From positions 131,055,605 through 131,119,604 of the forward strand of contig CP136064.1 of assembly GCA_032622095.1 (NCBI GenBank): 64,000 nt of DNA, given 5' to 3'. Shown here one piece after another: positions 35,612-44,323 of this stretch. The DNA is from Siphonodentalium dalli. Taxonomy: Eukaryota > Mollusca > Scaphopoda > Gadilida > Siphonodentaliidae. A program made the translations under genes and the position numbers. Each line of letters starts with the position of its first letter. Within the stretch, counting starts at the first letter, position 1. The notes beneath the pieces are model-generated. The model was not told the origin of the DNA and did no database searches. It saw only the letters and a program-made list of their open reading frames with translations.

Positions 35612-36238
35612 ATTTCCAAGGGGTGCAAATGGAATTATGCGAACCTGTGAGTTTGATGTTTGGTTCAAAGGGGGGGGGGGTGCAGTTGGCCGAAAATTTG
35701 ATGTAGCACATGGCCAATACAAAACTGCTAATTAGTTTAGCAAAACAATATTTTACTACATTTGGTCAAACTTGTAGACATAAATGGTCATCAGTTGAAG
35801 AATTTTCCAACCTGAGGGGGAGCATGAGGTTTGAAATTTCCAACACTAGGAAAGCTTCAGTTGAGGCCAGTCTATTGCGATTTTCTTGTATAGTTTTCAA
35901 AATTTTCTCACACCGGGCCGAACAACCATGGTCAGCCCGGTGTTTCCTGGTCTGTTGTCGGTAGCTGTGTGCATTTGTCTGGAATTAGACCACTAGTTTT
36001 TTTTTTGGGCAATTTTCAGGTTAAATATCTTAATGTTCTCATACTGGGAACATAGAAGCATGGCTTATGAATATATCGAAAATTAGGCCTGAGCATGAGG
36101 TACAAGGGGGGGGGGGTGCAAATGGAATTATGCAAAAAGTTGTGTTGGTGTGGTTCCGACTCAAGGGGGGGGGGGTGCAGTTGGAATTTCCCAAGGTGGA
36201 TACCACCCCCCAACGGAGACCCTCTAGCCACATCCCTG

Positions 36239-36881
36239 GGCCCTGCCCTTGCAAGTTAAACTTTTTGTGGGGTCCTGTTGATATATATATATATATATTA
36301 TAATTATATTGAATACGAAATAAATCTCATTGAATCTTGAAATCAAGTTCGCCATCAACCGAAGTGCTCCCCCAGCGTTACTACCAATAACATTATTATT
36401 TGGCTAATATCAGTAATATTCTCCCCGTTTACACTCGATAACACAAACTTGTCTCCACATTTAAAATTCTTTGATATAGATCGTTTATATTCTGCAATAA
36501 TTTGTACACAAATTAAGGGACGGATTCTTATGTTTTATTGTGTTTTTAAACTTCGAGGTGGGAAAATCTCGGTTTGTTTACATTATGAATGTTTTGATTC
36601 CGATTACGGAATCAGAATCTGAATCCAGATTACGATTACGGTCTGTTCGTTACTTATTCTGGTCTGTCTTTTACCGAACCAATTTTGTGAGTGGAATCTT
36701 AATTATTCGTCAAAATGTCACCCTAAAATGCCGTTTATTCCGTGGAAATTGGACGATAACTTTTTTTTTCGAATGTCCAATAAGGAGTAATTAATTGATG
36801 TCACGACACCTCCTATTAATTAGACATGCATATTGTCAGTATACGAATCGTCTTGCTCACACATTAGAAAGAAAAGAACCA

Positions 36882-36890
<9 letters not shown>
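36239..36890. other. Left flank of the PLE array
   Basis: A TA tract near 36280-36298, a stretch echoing the GATTACGGAATCAGAATC words of the segmental duplication (about 36596-36640), and otherwise unremarkable DNA. It ends in ten A residues followed by (TA)11 at 36891-36912. Confidence 0.4.
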
Positions 36891-36912
<22 letters not shown>

Positions 36913-36914
36913 GC

Positions 36915-38906
36915 TTAGTCAAAACCGACATCACAAATTTACCAAAATTTCACAACGAGGATAACCTCACTAAAGTTGAAAGAACTGCACTAAAAACTCT
37001 TCGCAGCAATAAAAACATTGTAATCAAACCTTGTGACAAAGGCAGCTCGCTCGTCATCATGTCTAAAGAAAATTACATTCTAGAAGCGACGCGCCAATTA
37101 AGCAACACTAAATATTACAAACCATTGGATGGGCCAATTTGGAAATCCAATGTTTTAAGATTCAATCTCATTCTCAAAAGCTTGCTGGACCAGGACGTTT
37201 TAAAGAAAAAACATGTTCAGTATCTAATTGCAAAACCTGAATCCAATAATAGGACATTTTATTTGCTACCTAAAATACACAAACCTTTGAGCTGTTGGAC
37301 TAATCCATACACACCACCCGGTCGCCCCATCATCAGCGACGTGGCTTCGGAGTCGTACCACATTTCGGAGTTTATTGATTTCTATTTGAAACCAATTGCT
37401 ACCCGCCATCCGAGCTATCTAAAAGACACGGAGGACTTCCTCATTAAATTGTCGAAAATTGAAGTTCCATCTTCTGCTTACCTAATTAGTCTCGACGTGG
37501 AATCTATGTATACAAATATTGGAATCGATGCCGGATTAAAGTCAATTAAGAATGCATTTGATTTCCACCATGATCCTCATAGACCTGGAGATGAACTACT
37601 TCAATTATTAGAACTTTCTCTTAAAGGGAATGACTTTGAATTTAATGGACGATATTATTTACAGGTCTCCGGCTGCAGTATGGGCAAGAAGTTTAGTCCT
37701 AATTTTGCCTCAATTTTTGTTGCAGAGTGGGAGAAAGGCGCCCTGGCCAAATCTGATAAACAACCATTAGCCTATTATAGATTCTTGGACGACATATTTA
37801 TCATTTGGACTCATGGTCTGGATGAGTTTAGGGTGTTCTTGGACATCTTGAACAGTCATGACGAATCAATCAAACTCAAAGAATCAATATCGCAAACCAG
37901 CATTGATTTCCTTGATTTAACAATATTTAAGGGCCCACAATTTACATCATGCAACATTTTAGATACAAAACTTTTTACGAAACCAACGGATTCTCACCAG
38001 CTACTTCATCGTAAATCTTTCCATCCGCCAAAACTTTTCAATGGATTGATTAAATCTCAAATCATTCGATATCACCGGAACTGCACGAACAGAAGCGACC
38101 TAAATCAAGCTTGTTCAGTGCTTTTCCAGGCTTTACGACCGCGCGGCTACTCTAGTAGATTACTGCGCCAAGTAAAGTCCGAAACTCTCAGAGAATTGAA
38201 CTCGTCACGCCATGACCCAACATCGACTGAACCAACAAGGATACGGCACAACCGGCCGGTGTTGGGTAATGGTTCAGCCTCATTTTGTCACAAAAAACGA
38301 TGTTACATCAATACAATAGGATATATCAATACTAGTAACACTTTCACCAGCGAACAAACACGCATATCGTATCAAATGCATAGCGAACTTAATTGTGATT
38401 CTAAAAATGTAATTTACTTAATCACATGCAAAAGATGCCGTATACAATATGTTGGACAAACAAAAACCTCTCTCAAAGTTAGAATGTCTAATCATCTTTC
38501 CAGTGTTCGCAAAAAACTCGACATGCAAATTTCCGATCATTTCAACTCATCTAATCATGACATTAAATCCCATTTCAGCTTTCAGCCAATAGAACAGACA
38601 CCAATTCTAGCCGACGAAGACCAAACCGATTCAATACGCCTAGAACGCGAAAATCATTGGATGGGCGTACTTAAAACATATCTTCCGTTCGGACTTAACA
38701 TTGACTACAAAGGTGTTTCTCGAAATTTCTTGTGCTTTCCTCTGATCTACAATCGTAGAAATGTTGAAATCGCAAACATTTTCAGAAAAAACTTTGCATT
38801 ATTAAACACTAAATTGACCGAGCCTCTCGACAAACGGGTTATTATTGCCCACAAGAAAAATCCCAGTTTGAGAGATATGCTCGTTCGATCTAGACTCAGA
38901 CCTTGA
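36915..38906 (+). pseudogene. Truncated PLE reverse transcriptase-GIY-YIG ORF (copy 1)
   Basis: This is the same frame as in the full copies from VKTDITNLPKFHNEDN onward, without breaks. It keeps RT motif A (LDVESMYTNI), motif B (SMGKKFSPNFAS), motif C (YRFLDDIF) and the C-terminal GIY-YIG nuclease. About 125 N-terminal residues and all of ORF1 are missing. The open frame extends about 40 codons upstream into host TA tract, but that is not element protein. One visible difference from copy 2 is His for Tyr near the C-terminus (38851). Without the element promoter it is unlikely to be expressed as a functional unit. Confidence 0.85.
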
Positions 38907-39236
38907 TTAACACGCAGTTCAATTAGCTTTTAGCTTATGTCAACACCATTATCCTTAGTTTGTGCTCAACACAATATTTTATGTCAATTTCCGACACAAC
39001 CCAAACAAATTTAGCTAGTTCCATCTTTGAATGGCAACAATGCTCAACAAATTATTCAATGTCAATTTCCGACACAACCTAACAAAATTGATGTCAATTT
39101 CTGACACAACCTAACAAAATTTATGTCAATTTCCGACACAACCTAACAAAATTTAGCTAGTTCCATAGAAATAATTACATAAGAAATCGGATTCCGACCT
39201 GTGCCCGCGCTCTCCACACTTTCAAAATATATATAT
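36915..39236 (+). mobile_element. Penelope-like element, copy 1 (5'-truncated)
   Basis: This copy begins inside the RT frame at a point corresponding to 41533 of copy 2 and runs to the element 3' end, directly joined to copy 2. The left junction is (TA)11 followed by GCTTAGTC, where GC(T) may be microhomology with the host tract. A truncated copy placed upstream of full copies is the usual tandem arrangement of PLEs, in which the shared region acts as a pseudo-LTR. Confidence 0.9.
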
Positions 39237-39503
39237 CGCCTGTGCCAGGGATATCTTTTATTTCTATTTACTTAACACATATGTATTACTGTCTAATTGC
39301 GTACTGTCACTAGGATTTGGATTAGGGGCTTCCGGAAGCCATTACACAACCCATTAAGAACGCGCGATCTTAAATAAACACGGGCGTCGTGACGGCGCCA
39401 AACATTTTGTATGCATTGTTTCACTGTTTGTTTTAAACAGGAACATAGCTGTTGACACGTCTCTCGAAACCCTGGAGCACAATGGGAGCTTATCTCACAC
39501 GGG

Positions 39504-39511
39504 TATATAAG
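39504..39511 (+). promoter_or_regulatory. TATA box of PLE copy 2
   Basis: TATATAAG preceded by GGG, about 40 nt upstream of the hammerhead stem. A start site about 30 nt downstream would fall near 39534, just before the ribozyme motif. The same box is at 44123-44130 in copy 3. Copy 2's box also lies directly downstream of copy 1. Confidence 0.55.
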
Positions 39512-39544
39512 ATCCATGGAAAAACCTCAACATTCGAACCTAGC

Positions 39545-39586
39545 TTGCTTCCTGAAGAAGGTAATTCTACCGAAACATTGAGGCAA
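39545..39586 (+). ncRNA. Minimal hammerhead ribozyme motif, PLE copy 2
   Basis: Stem I is TTGCTTC (39545-39551) with GAGGCAA (39580-39586), seven pairs including one G-U. Core CTGAAGA (39552-39558) fits CUGANGA. Stem II is GGTA-ATTC-TACC (39560-39571), with A39559 unpaired against the canonical design. GAAA is at 39572-39575, then C-A-T and T39579 as H17, so cleavage would fall after 39579. Stem III is only two pairs, as in the dimer-acting hammerheads known in PLEs. In this copy A39577 breaks the ACGT palindrome that copy 3 retains. Confidence 0.65.
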
Positions 39587-39704
39587 CTTGACAGTGCGCT
39601 CCTAAGTACTTTTTTATTTTATATCTTCGCGTTCCGTTCTTTGTGTATTATATGTTACTAATCATTACCTTTATTCACAGCCAAAATTCAAGTCCTGGAT
39701 CAAA

Positions 39705-41162
39705 ATGACTCAACCAAAACAACATAAACGTGGAAAAACTAACCGCCCAGAGCGGCAAAAAGACCAGGCTTATTTAGACCATTCAAATCTAGTAAAGTTG
39801 CTATACAAAATTCTACAACTTTGGCACCATATTAATTTTTTACAGGACCGTTTGGAGAAGAAGGTCCTTCCGAAAGGCTTTTCGGCCATCGTTGAGTCAG
39901 GGCGAAAGAAGACATTCCGACCAGTGCTCCCCTGTGAGGATGTCTTCAATTCGCTTAAAGCGGACGCTTTTCAGTGGGGTTTAAACTCCATGAAAACTTT
40001 GGTAAATTATTATCGGAAAACGGAATCAGAAATTGAAGTCAAGGTTCTTTCGGCTCTTTCTTCTAAAACCCTTGACTTCGACCGAGCACGTGACACGGCA
40101 TTAAAATGGGGACTGAAGAATTTTGGCACCAAATTAACCAATGAGACAAAATCAAAGTTCTTGAGCATCTGTGGTAATCTTCAGTCCTCGATAGGTACAC
40201 GAGTTGGCGTCCAAACTCATACAAACAAACGTGGTCGGTCACCCTCCCCTCCCCCACTAATCGCTCGCCAGCTTCAATTTCAGGATAGTCCAGGCAGGGA
40301 TCAGACAACGTCGTCGTCTGTGAGATCCACACCAAAACGCGTCAAAGCCACACCACAGCCACAGAGACCTGCACCAAAACCACGGACGTCACGCATATCC
40401 ACTCCACCAAATACATCACTTCAAAATTCACCAGCCAAGAAAACAACACCACCAAAGCACATCTCTTCCAGCCCTCCTTCGCCTGTTGGTTCCATTGCTT
40501 CGATGACATCGCCAGCGATTTCAACATCATCACCATCGTATGCCGAGGTATTATCAACATCACCTAAGGTATCCAAATTTTATAAATTTCGTCAACCTGG
40601 CCCTAAGAAGGATTGGTCCTTCCCTAAACAGATAAAAAACCCTGTTGTTATTTTAGGCTCTTCTAATGTGTCCCGGATCGATGTCGATCCTCCCAAAAAT
40701 GTTTGTATTGCTTCTTACCCAGGTGGCAATTTAGGTCATTTCTGCAACATGGCCCACAAACTGAAATCGAAGCCAGAAAAGACACCTCGACACGTCATCA
40801 TCAACATTGGCATCAACAACCGAGAGGACTGGAAGACAGACAACGACAAAGGCAAAACAGCAGGCACCACAGCTAAAAGCAGGGTAACTAACATGGTTAG
40901 TAATTTCCGAAAAGTTTTTCCTAATGCGACACTTCATTTTCAGGAAATAAATATCTCATTCAGTTTAGATTCTAGGGACCAGGATGTTCTGCGTGCCATT
41001 AACAGCCAAGCTCGTCAGACACAGAACCTCAAGGTCATACAGGCAATACCCCCCCGCGACTTTCACGTTCACGTGGAGAATGACAACATCCACTGGACAT
41101 CACAGACGGCGGCGAAAATCTACCAAGGCTGGACCAACATCTTTAAAGGTCATTTAAACTAA
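39705..41162 (+). CDS. PLE ORF1: helical/basic protein with SGNH-hydrolase-like domain (copy 2)
   Basis: 485 residues. Residues about 1-30 are basic; 25-150 are helix-rich (LVKLLYKILQLWHHINFLQD); 155-295 are a Pro/Ser/Thr/Lys-rich linker; about 305-485 form an SGNH-like domain. Block I is VILGSSNVSRI (Ser nucleophile), a Gly-rich block II is YPGGNLG, block III is INIGINN (Asn), and block V is NDNIHWTS (Asp and His). SGNH domains occur in ORF1 of CR1/L2 LINEs and in Ngaro; I do not know of one as a standard part of endonuclease-bearing PLEs. The start is the first ATG after a possible acceptor (TTCACAG at 39680). The stop overlaps a -1 slippery site leading into the RT frame. Confidence 0.85.
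   Translation: MTQPKQHKRGKTNRPERQKDQAYLDHSNLVKLLYKILQLWHHINFLQDRLEKKVLPKGFSAIVESGRKKTFRPVLPCEDVFNSLKADAFQWGLNSMKTLVNYYRKTESEIEVKVLSALSSKTLDFDRARDTALKWGLKNFGTKLTNETKSKFLSICGNLQSSIGTRVGVQTHTNKRGRSPSPPPLIARQLQFQDSPGRDQTTSSSVRSTPKRVKATPQPQRPAPKPRTSRISTPPNTSLQNSPAKKTTPPKHISSSPPSPVGSIASMTSPAISTSSPSYAEVLSTSPKVSKFYKFRQPGPKKDWSFPKQIKNPVVILGSSNVSRIDVDPPKNVCIASYPGGNLGHFCNMAHKLKSKPEKTPRHVIINIGINNREDWKTDNDKGKTAGTTAKSRVTNMVSNFRKVFPNATLHFQEINISFSLDSRDQDVLRAINSQARQTQNLKVIQAIPPRDFHVHVENDNIHWTSQTAAKIYQGWTNIFKGHLN
41153..41159 (+). promoter_or_regulatory. Putative -1 ribosomal frameshift site (T TTA AAC), copy 2
   Basis: In ORF1 frame the codons are CAT TTA AAC TAA. The heptamer T-TTA-AAC is one of the most efficient eukaryotic -1 slippery sequences. 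After a -1 slip decoding resumes at 41159 and the frame is open without a stop to 43525. Possible downstream structures are a 3-bp GGC-ATCA-GCC hairpin (41174-41183) and a 5-bp hairpin (41200-41213); a strong pseudoknot is not obvious by eye. Confidence 0.6.
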
Positions 41163-43525
41163 TTCCTCAGAAGGGCATCAGCCATGCGGAAAGAGTCGGT
41201 CTCGGCACCGAGATAGTCAATCTTGTACCCGACCTTTCCCTGAGCGCTGGTGAGAAATCAATACTTAGGTATGGTCTAACCTTTGTTCCTACCCCACCCG
41301 ATCTCAAAGAAACACCACATGTTGTTGAGACGGAGGATGGAACATTGGTTTTACCAGACTCTATGTATGCCATGGAAATGAACGGCGGTCCAGCAAGCAT
41401 GCAATTTAGGGAAGTAACAGCTATGGCTGATTTCTTTCGCAATTCGACAGGTTTAAAAGATCAATTTAAAGAACCTTCGATATGGACCCCCTCTGATCGC
41501 CAGATTGACCACTCCATTCCCGAGGTCGCTGGCTTAGTCAAAACCGACATCACAAATTTACCAAAATTTCACAACGAGGATAACCTCACTAAAGTTGAAA
41601 GAACTGCACTAAAAACTCTTCGCAGCAATAAAAACATTGTAATCAAACCTTGTGACAAAGGCAGCTCGCTCGTCATCATGTCTAAAGAAAATTACATTCT
41701 AGAAGCGACGCGCCAATTAAGCAACACTAAATATTACAAACCATTGGATGGGCCAATTTGGAAATCCAATGTTTTAAGATTCAATCTCATTCTCAAAAGC
41801 TTGCTGGACCAGGACGTTTTAAAGAAAAAACATGTTCAGTATCTAATTGCAAAACCTGAATCCAATAATAGGACATTTTATTTGCTACCTAAAATACACA
41901 AACCTTTGAGCTGTTGGACTAATCCATACACACCACCCGGTCGCCCCATCATCAGCGACGTGGCTTCGGAGTCGTACCACATTTCGGAGTTTATTGATTT
42001 CTATTTGAAACCAATTGCTACCCGCCATCCGAGCTATCTAAAAGACACGGAGGACTTCCTCATTAAATTGTCGAAAATTGAAGTTCCATCTTCTGCTTAC
42101 CTAATTAGTCTCGACGTGGAATCTATGTATACAAATATTGGAATCGATGCCGGATTAAAGTCAATTAAGAATGCATTTGATTTCCACCATGATCCTCATA
42201 GACCTGGAGATGAACTACTTCAATTATTAGAACTTTCTCTTAAAGGGAATGACTTTGAATTTAATGGACGATATTATTTACAGGTCTCCGGCTGCAGTAT
42301 GGGCAAGAAGTTTAGTCCTAATTTTGCCTCAATTTTTGTTGCAGAGTGGGAGAAAGGCGCCCTGGCCAAATCTGATAAACAACCATTAGCCTATTATAGA
42401 TTCTTGGACGACATATTTATCATTTGGACTCATGGTCTGGATGAGTTTAGGGTGTTCTTGGACATCTTGAACAGTCATGACGAATCAATCAAACTCAAAG
42501 AATCAATATCGCAAACCAGCATTGATTTCCTTGATTTAACAATATTTAAGGGCCCACAATTTACATCATGCAACATTTTAGATACAAAACTTTTTACGAA
42601 ACCAACGGATTCTCACCAGCTACTTCATCGTAAATCTTTCCATCCGCCAAAACTTTTCAATGGATTGATTAAATCTCAAATCATTCGATATCACCGGAAC
42701 TGCACGAACAGAAGCGACCTAAATCAAGCTTGTTCAGTGCTTTTCCAGGCTTTACGACCGCGCGGCTACTCTAGTAGATTACTGCGCCAAGTAAAGTCCG
42801 AAACTCTCAGAGAATTGAACTCGTCACGCCATGACCCAACATCGACTGAACCAACAAGGATACGGCACAACCGGCCGGTGTTGGGTAATGGTTCAGCCTC
42901 ATTTTGTCACAAAAAACGATGTTACATCAATACAATAGGATATATCAATACTAGTAACACTTTCACCAGCGAACAAACACGCATATCGTATCAAATGCAT
43001 AGCGAACTTAATTGTGATTCTAAAAATGTAATTTACTTAATCACATGCAAAAGATGCCGTATACAATATGTTGGACAAACAAAAACCTCTCTCAAAGTTA
43101 GAATGTCTAATCATCTTTCCAGTGTTCGCAAAAAACTCGACATGCAAATTTCCGATCATTTCAACTCATCTAATCATGACATTAAATCCCATTTCAGCTT
43201 TCAGCCAATAGAACAGACACCAATTCTAGCCGACGAAGACCAAACCGATTCAATACGCCTAGAACGCGAAAATCATTGGATGGGCGTACTTAAAACATAT
43301 CTTCCGTTCGGACTTAACATTGACTACAAAGGTGTTTCTCGAAATTTCTTGTGCTTTCCTCTGATCTACAATCGTAGAAATGTTGAAATCGCAAACATTT
43401 TCAGAAAAAACTTTGCATTATTAAACACTAAATTGACCGAGCCTCTCGACAAACGGGTTATTATTGCCTACAAGAAAAATCCCAGTTTGAGAGATATGCT
43501 CGTTCGATCTAGACTCAGACCTTGA
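41159..43525 (+). CDS. PLE reverse transcriptase with C-terminal GIY-YIG endonuclease (copy 2)
   Basis: Counting from the frameshift point the frame has 788 codons; a Met-initiated product could start only later. Near the N-terminus is SAGEKSILRYGLTFVPTPPD, the usual opening of PLE polymerases. RT follows: VIKPCDKGSS, FYLLPKIHKP, GRPIISD, motif A LDVESMYTNI, motif B CSMGKKFSPNFAS, motif C YYRFLDDIFIIW, all with catalytic residues. Then come a Cys-containing linker and the GIY-YIG nuclease (VIYLI, CKRC, QYVGQT, R-x2-NHLSS, RENHWMGV). PLE enzymes are telomerase-related RTs that prime at a nick made by the nuclease. No break is visible, so this copy may be active. Confidence 0.9.
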   Translation, partial: LIPQKGISHAERVGLGTEIVNLVPDLSLSAGEKSILRYGLTFVPTPPDLKETPHVVETEDGTLVLPDSMYAMEMNGGPASMQFREVTAMADFFRNSTGLKDQFKEPSIWTPSDRQIDHSIPEVAGLVKTDITNLPKFHNEDNLTKVERTALKTLRSNKNIVIKPCDKGSSLVIMSKENYILEATRQLSNTKYYKPLDGPIWKSNVLRFNLILKSLLDQDVLKKKHVQYLIAKPESNNRTFYLLPKIHKPLSCWTNPYTPPGRPIISDVASESYHISEFIDFYLKPIATRHPSYLKDTEDFLIKLSKIEVPSSAYLISLDVESMYTNIGIDAGLKSIKNAFDFHHDPHRPGDELLQLLELSLKGNDFEFNGRYYLQVSGCSMGKKFSPNFASIFVAEWEKGALAKSDKQPLAYYRFLDDIFIIWTHGLDEFRVFLDILNSHDESIKLKESISQTSIDFLDLTIFKGPQFTSCNILDTKLFTKPTDSHQLLHRKSFHPPKLFNGLIKSQIIRYHRNCTNRSDLNQACSVLFQALRPRGYSSRLLRQVKSETLRELNSSRHDPTSTEPTRIRHNRPVLGNGSASFCHKKRCYINTIGYINTSNTFTSEQTRISYQMHSELNCDSKNVIYLITCKRCRIQYVGQTKTSLKVRMSNHLSSVRKKLDMQISDHFNSSNHDIKSHFSFQPIEQTPILADEDQTDSIRLERENHWMGVLKTYLPFGLNIDYKGVSRNFLCFPLIYNRRNVEIANIFRKNFALLNTKLTEPLDKRVIIAYKKNPSLRDMLVRSRLRP

Positions 43526-43599
43526 TTAACACGCAGTTCAATTAGCTTTTAGCTTATGTCAACACCATTATCCTTAGTTTGTGCTCAACACAATATTTT

Positions 43600-43772
43600 A
43601 TGTCAATTTCCGACACAACCCAAACAAATTTAGCTAGTTCCATCTTTGAATGGCAACAATGCTCAACAAATTATTCAATGTCAATTTCCGACACAACCTA
43701 ACAAAATTGATGTCAATTTCTGACACAACCTAACAAAATTTATGTCAATTTCCGACACAACCTAACAAAATT
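43600..43772 (+). repeat. 32-bp 3' UTR repeat of the PLE (also 38981-39153 and 48219-48391)
   Basis: Four copies of ATGTCAATTTCCGACACAAC, three of them in a regular 32-bp register (followed by CTAACAAAATT). Located between the RT stop and the 3' junction in all three PLE copies. Possibly a 3' RNA structure recognised by the RT; this is inference. Confidence 0.7.
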
Positions 43773-44122
43773 TAGCTAGTTCCATAGAAATAATTACATA
43801 AGAAATCGGATTCCGACCTGTGCCCGCGCTCTCCACACTTTCAAAATATATATATCGCCTGTGCCAGGGATATCTTTTATTTCTATTTACTTAACACATA
43901 TGTATTACTGTCTAATTGCGTACTGTCACTAGGATTTGGATTAGGGGCTTCCGGAAGCCATTACACAACCCATTAAGAACGCGCGATCTTAAATAAACAC
44001 GGGCGTCGTGACGGCGCCAAACATTTTGTATGCATTGTTTCACTGTTTGTTTTAAACAGGAACATAGCTGTTGACACGTCTCTCGAAACCCTGGAGCACA
44101 ATGGGAGCTTATCTCACACGGG

Positions 44123-44130
44123 TATATAAG
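44123..44130 (+). promoter_or_regulatory. TATA box of PLE copy 3
   Basis: TATATAAG at the same place as in copy 2. In the tandem array it sits about 600 bp downstream of the copy 2 RT stop, so each full copy has its own promoter. Confidence 0.55.
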
Positions 44131-44163
44131 ATCCATGGAAAAACCTCAACATTCGAACCTAGC

Positions 44164-44205
44164 TTGCTTCCTGAAGAAGGTAATTCTACCGAAACGTTGA
44201 GGCAA
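44164..44205 (+). ncRNA. Minimal hammerhead ribozyme motif, PLE copy 3
   Basis: Same fold as at 39545. Here the segment after the core reads GAAACGTT, giving the self-complementary ACGT stem III expected of dimeric minimal hammerheads. The predicted cleavage point is after 44198. Cleavage here and at 39579 in one transcript would release an exact 4619-nt unit RNA. Confidence 0.7.
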
Positions 44206-44323
44206 CTTGACAGTGCGCTCCTAAGTACTTTTTTATTTTATATCTTCGCGTTCCGTTCTTTGTGTATTATATGTTACTAATCATTACCTTTATTCACAGC
44301 CAAAATTCAAGTCCTGGATCAAA

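Larger units (their letters stand above)
32561..36238. repeat. Segmental duplication, copy B, expanded by insertions
   Basis: Copy A begins 30727 and copy B 32561, a tandem offset near 1.83 kb. Copy B is longer because it has about 280 bp absent from A (32909-33190) and a 2036-bp fold-back element (33576-35611). The two copies differ at scattered positions, so the duplication is not recent. Confidence 0.85.
39237..43855 (+). mobile_element. Penelope-like element, copy 2 (full, 4619 bp)
   Basis: The unit is bounded by identical junctions (CAAAATATATATAT followed by CGCCTGTGCCAGG) at 39236/39237 and 43855/43856. Order: 5' leader with TATA box and hammerhead motif, ORF1, overlapping RT-GIY-YIG frame, and a 3' UTR with a 32-bp repeat. 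The exact 4619-bp period with copy 3 and very few differences indicate recent insertion. Confidence 0.9.

Noticed and set aside
36795-36914. N-terminal extension of the first PLE RT frame
   Set aside because: It runs through host sequence and the (TA)n tract. Element similarity starts at about 36915, so the extra 40 codons are not element protein.
39561-39680. Intron in the PLE leader (GTAATT ... TTCACAG)
   Set aside because: PLEs can keep introns and both borders are plausible, but the donor lies inside stem II of the hammerhead motif and there is no transcript evidence. Not annotated.
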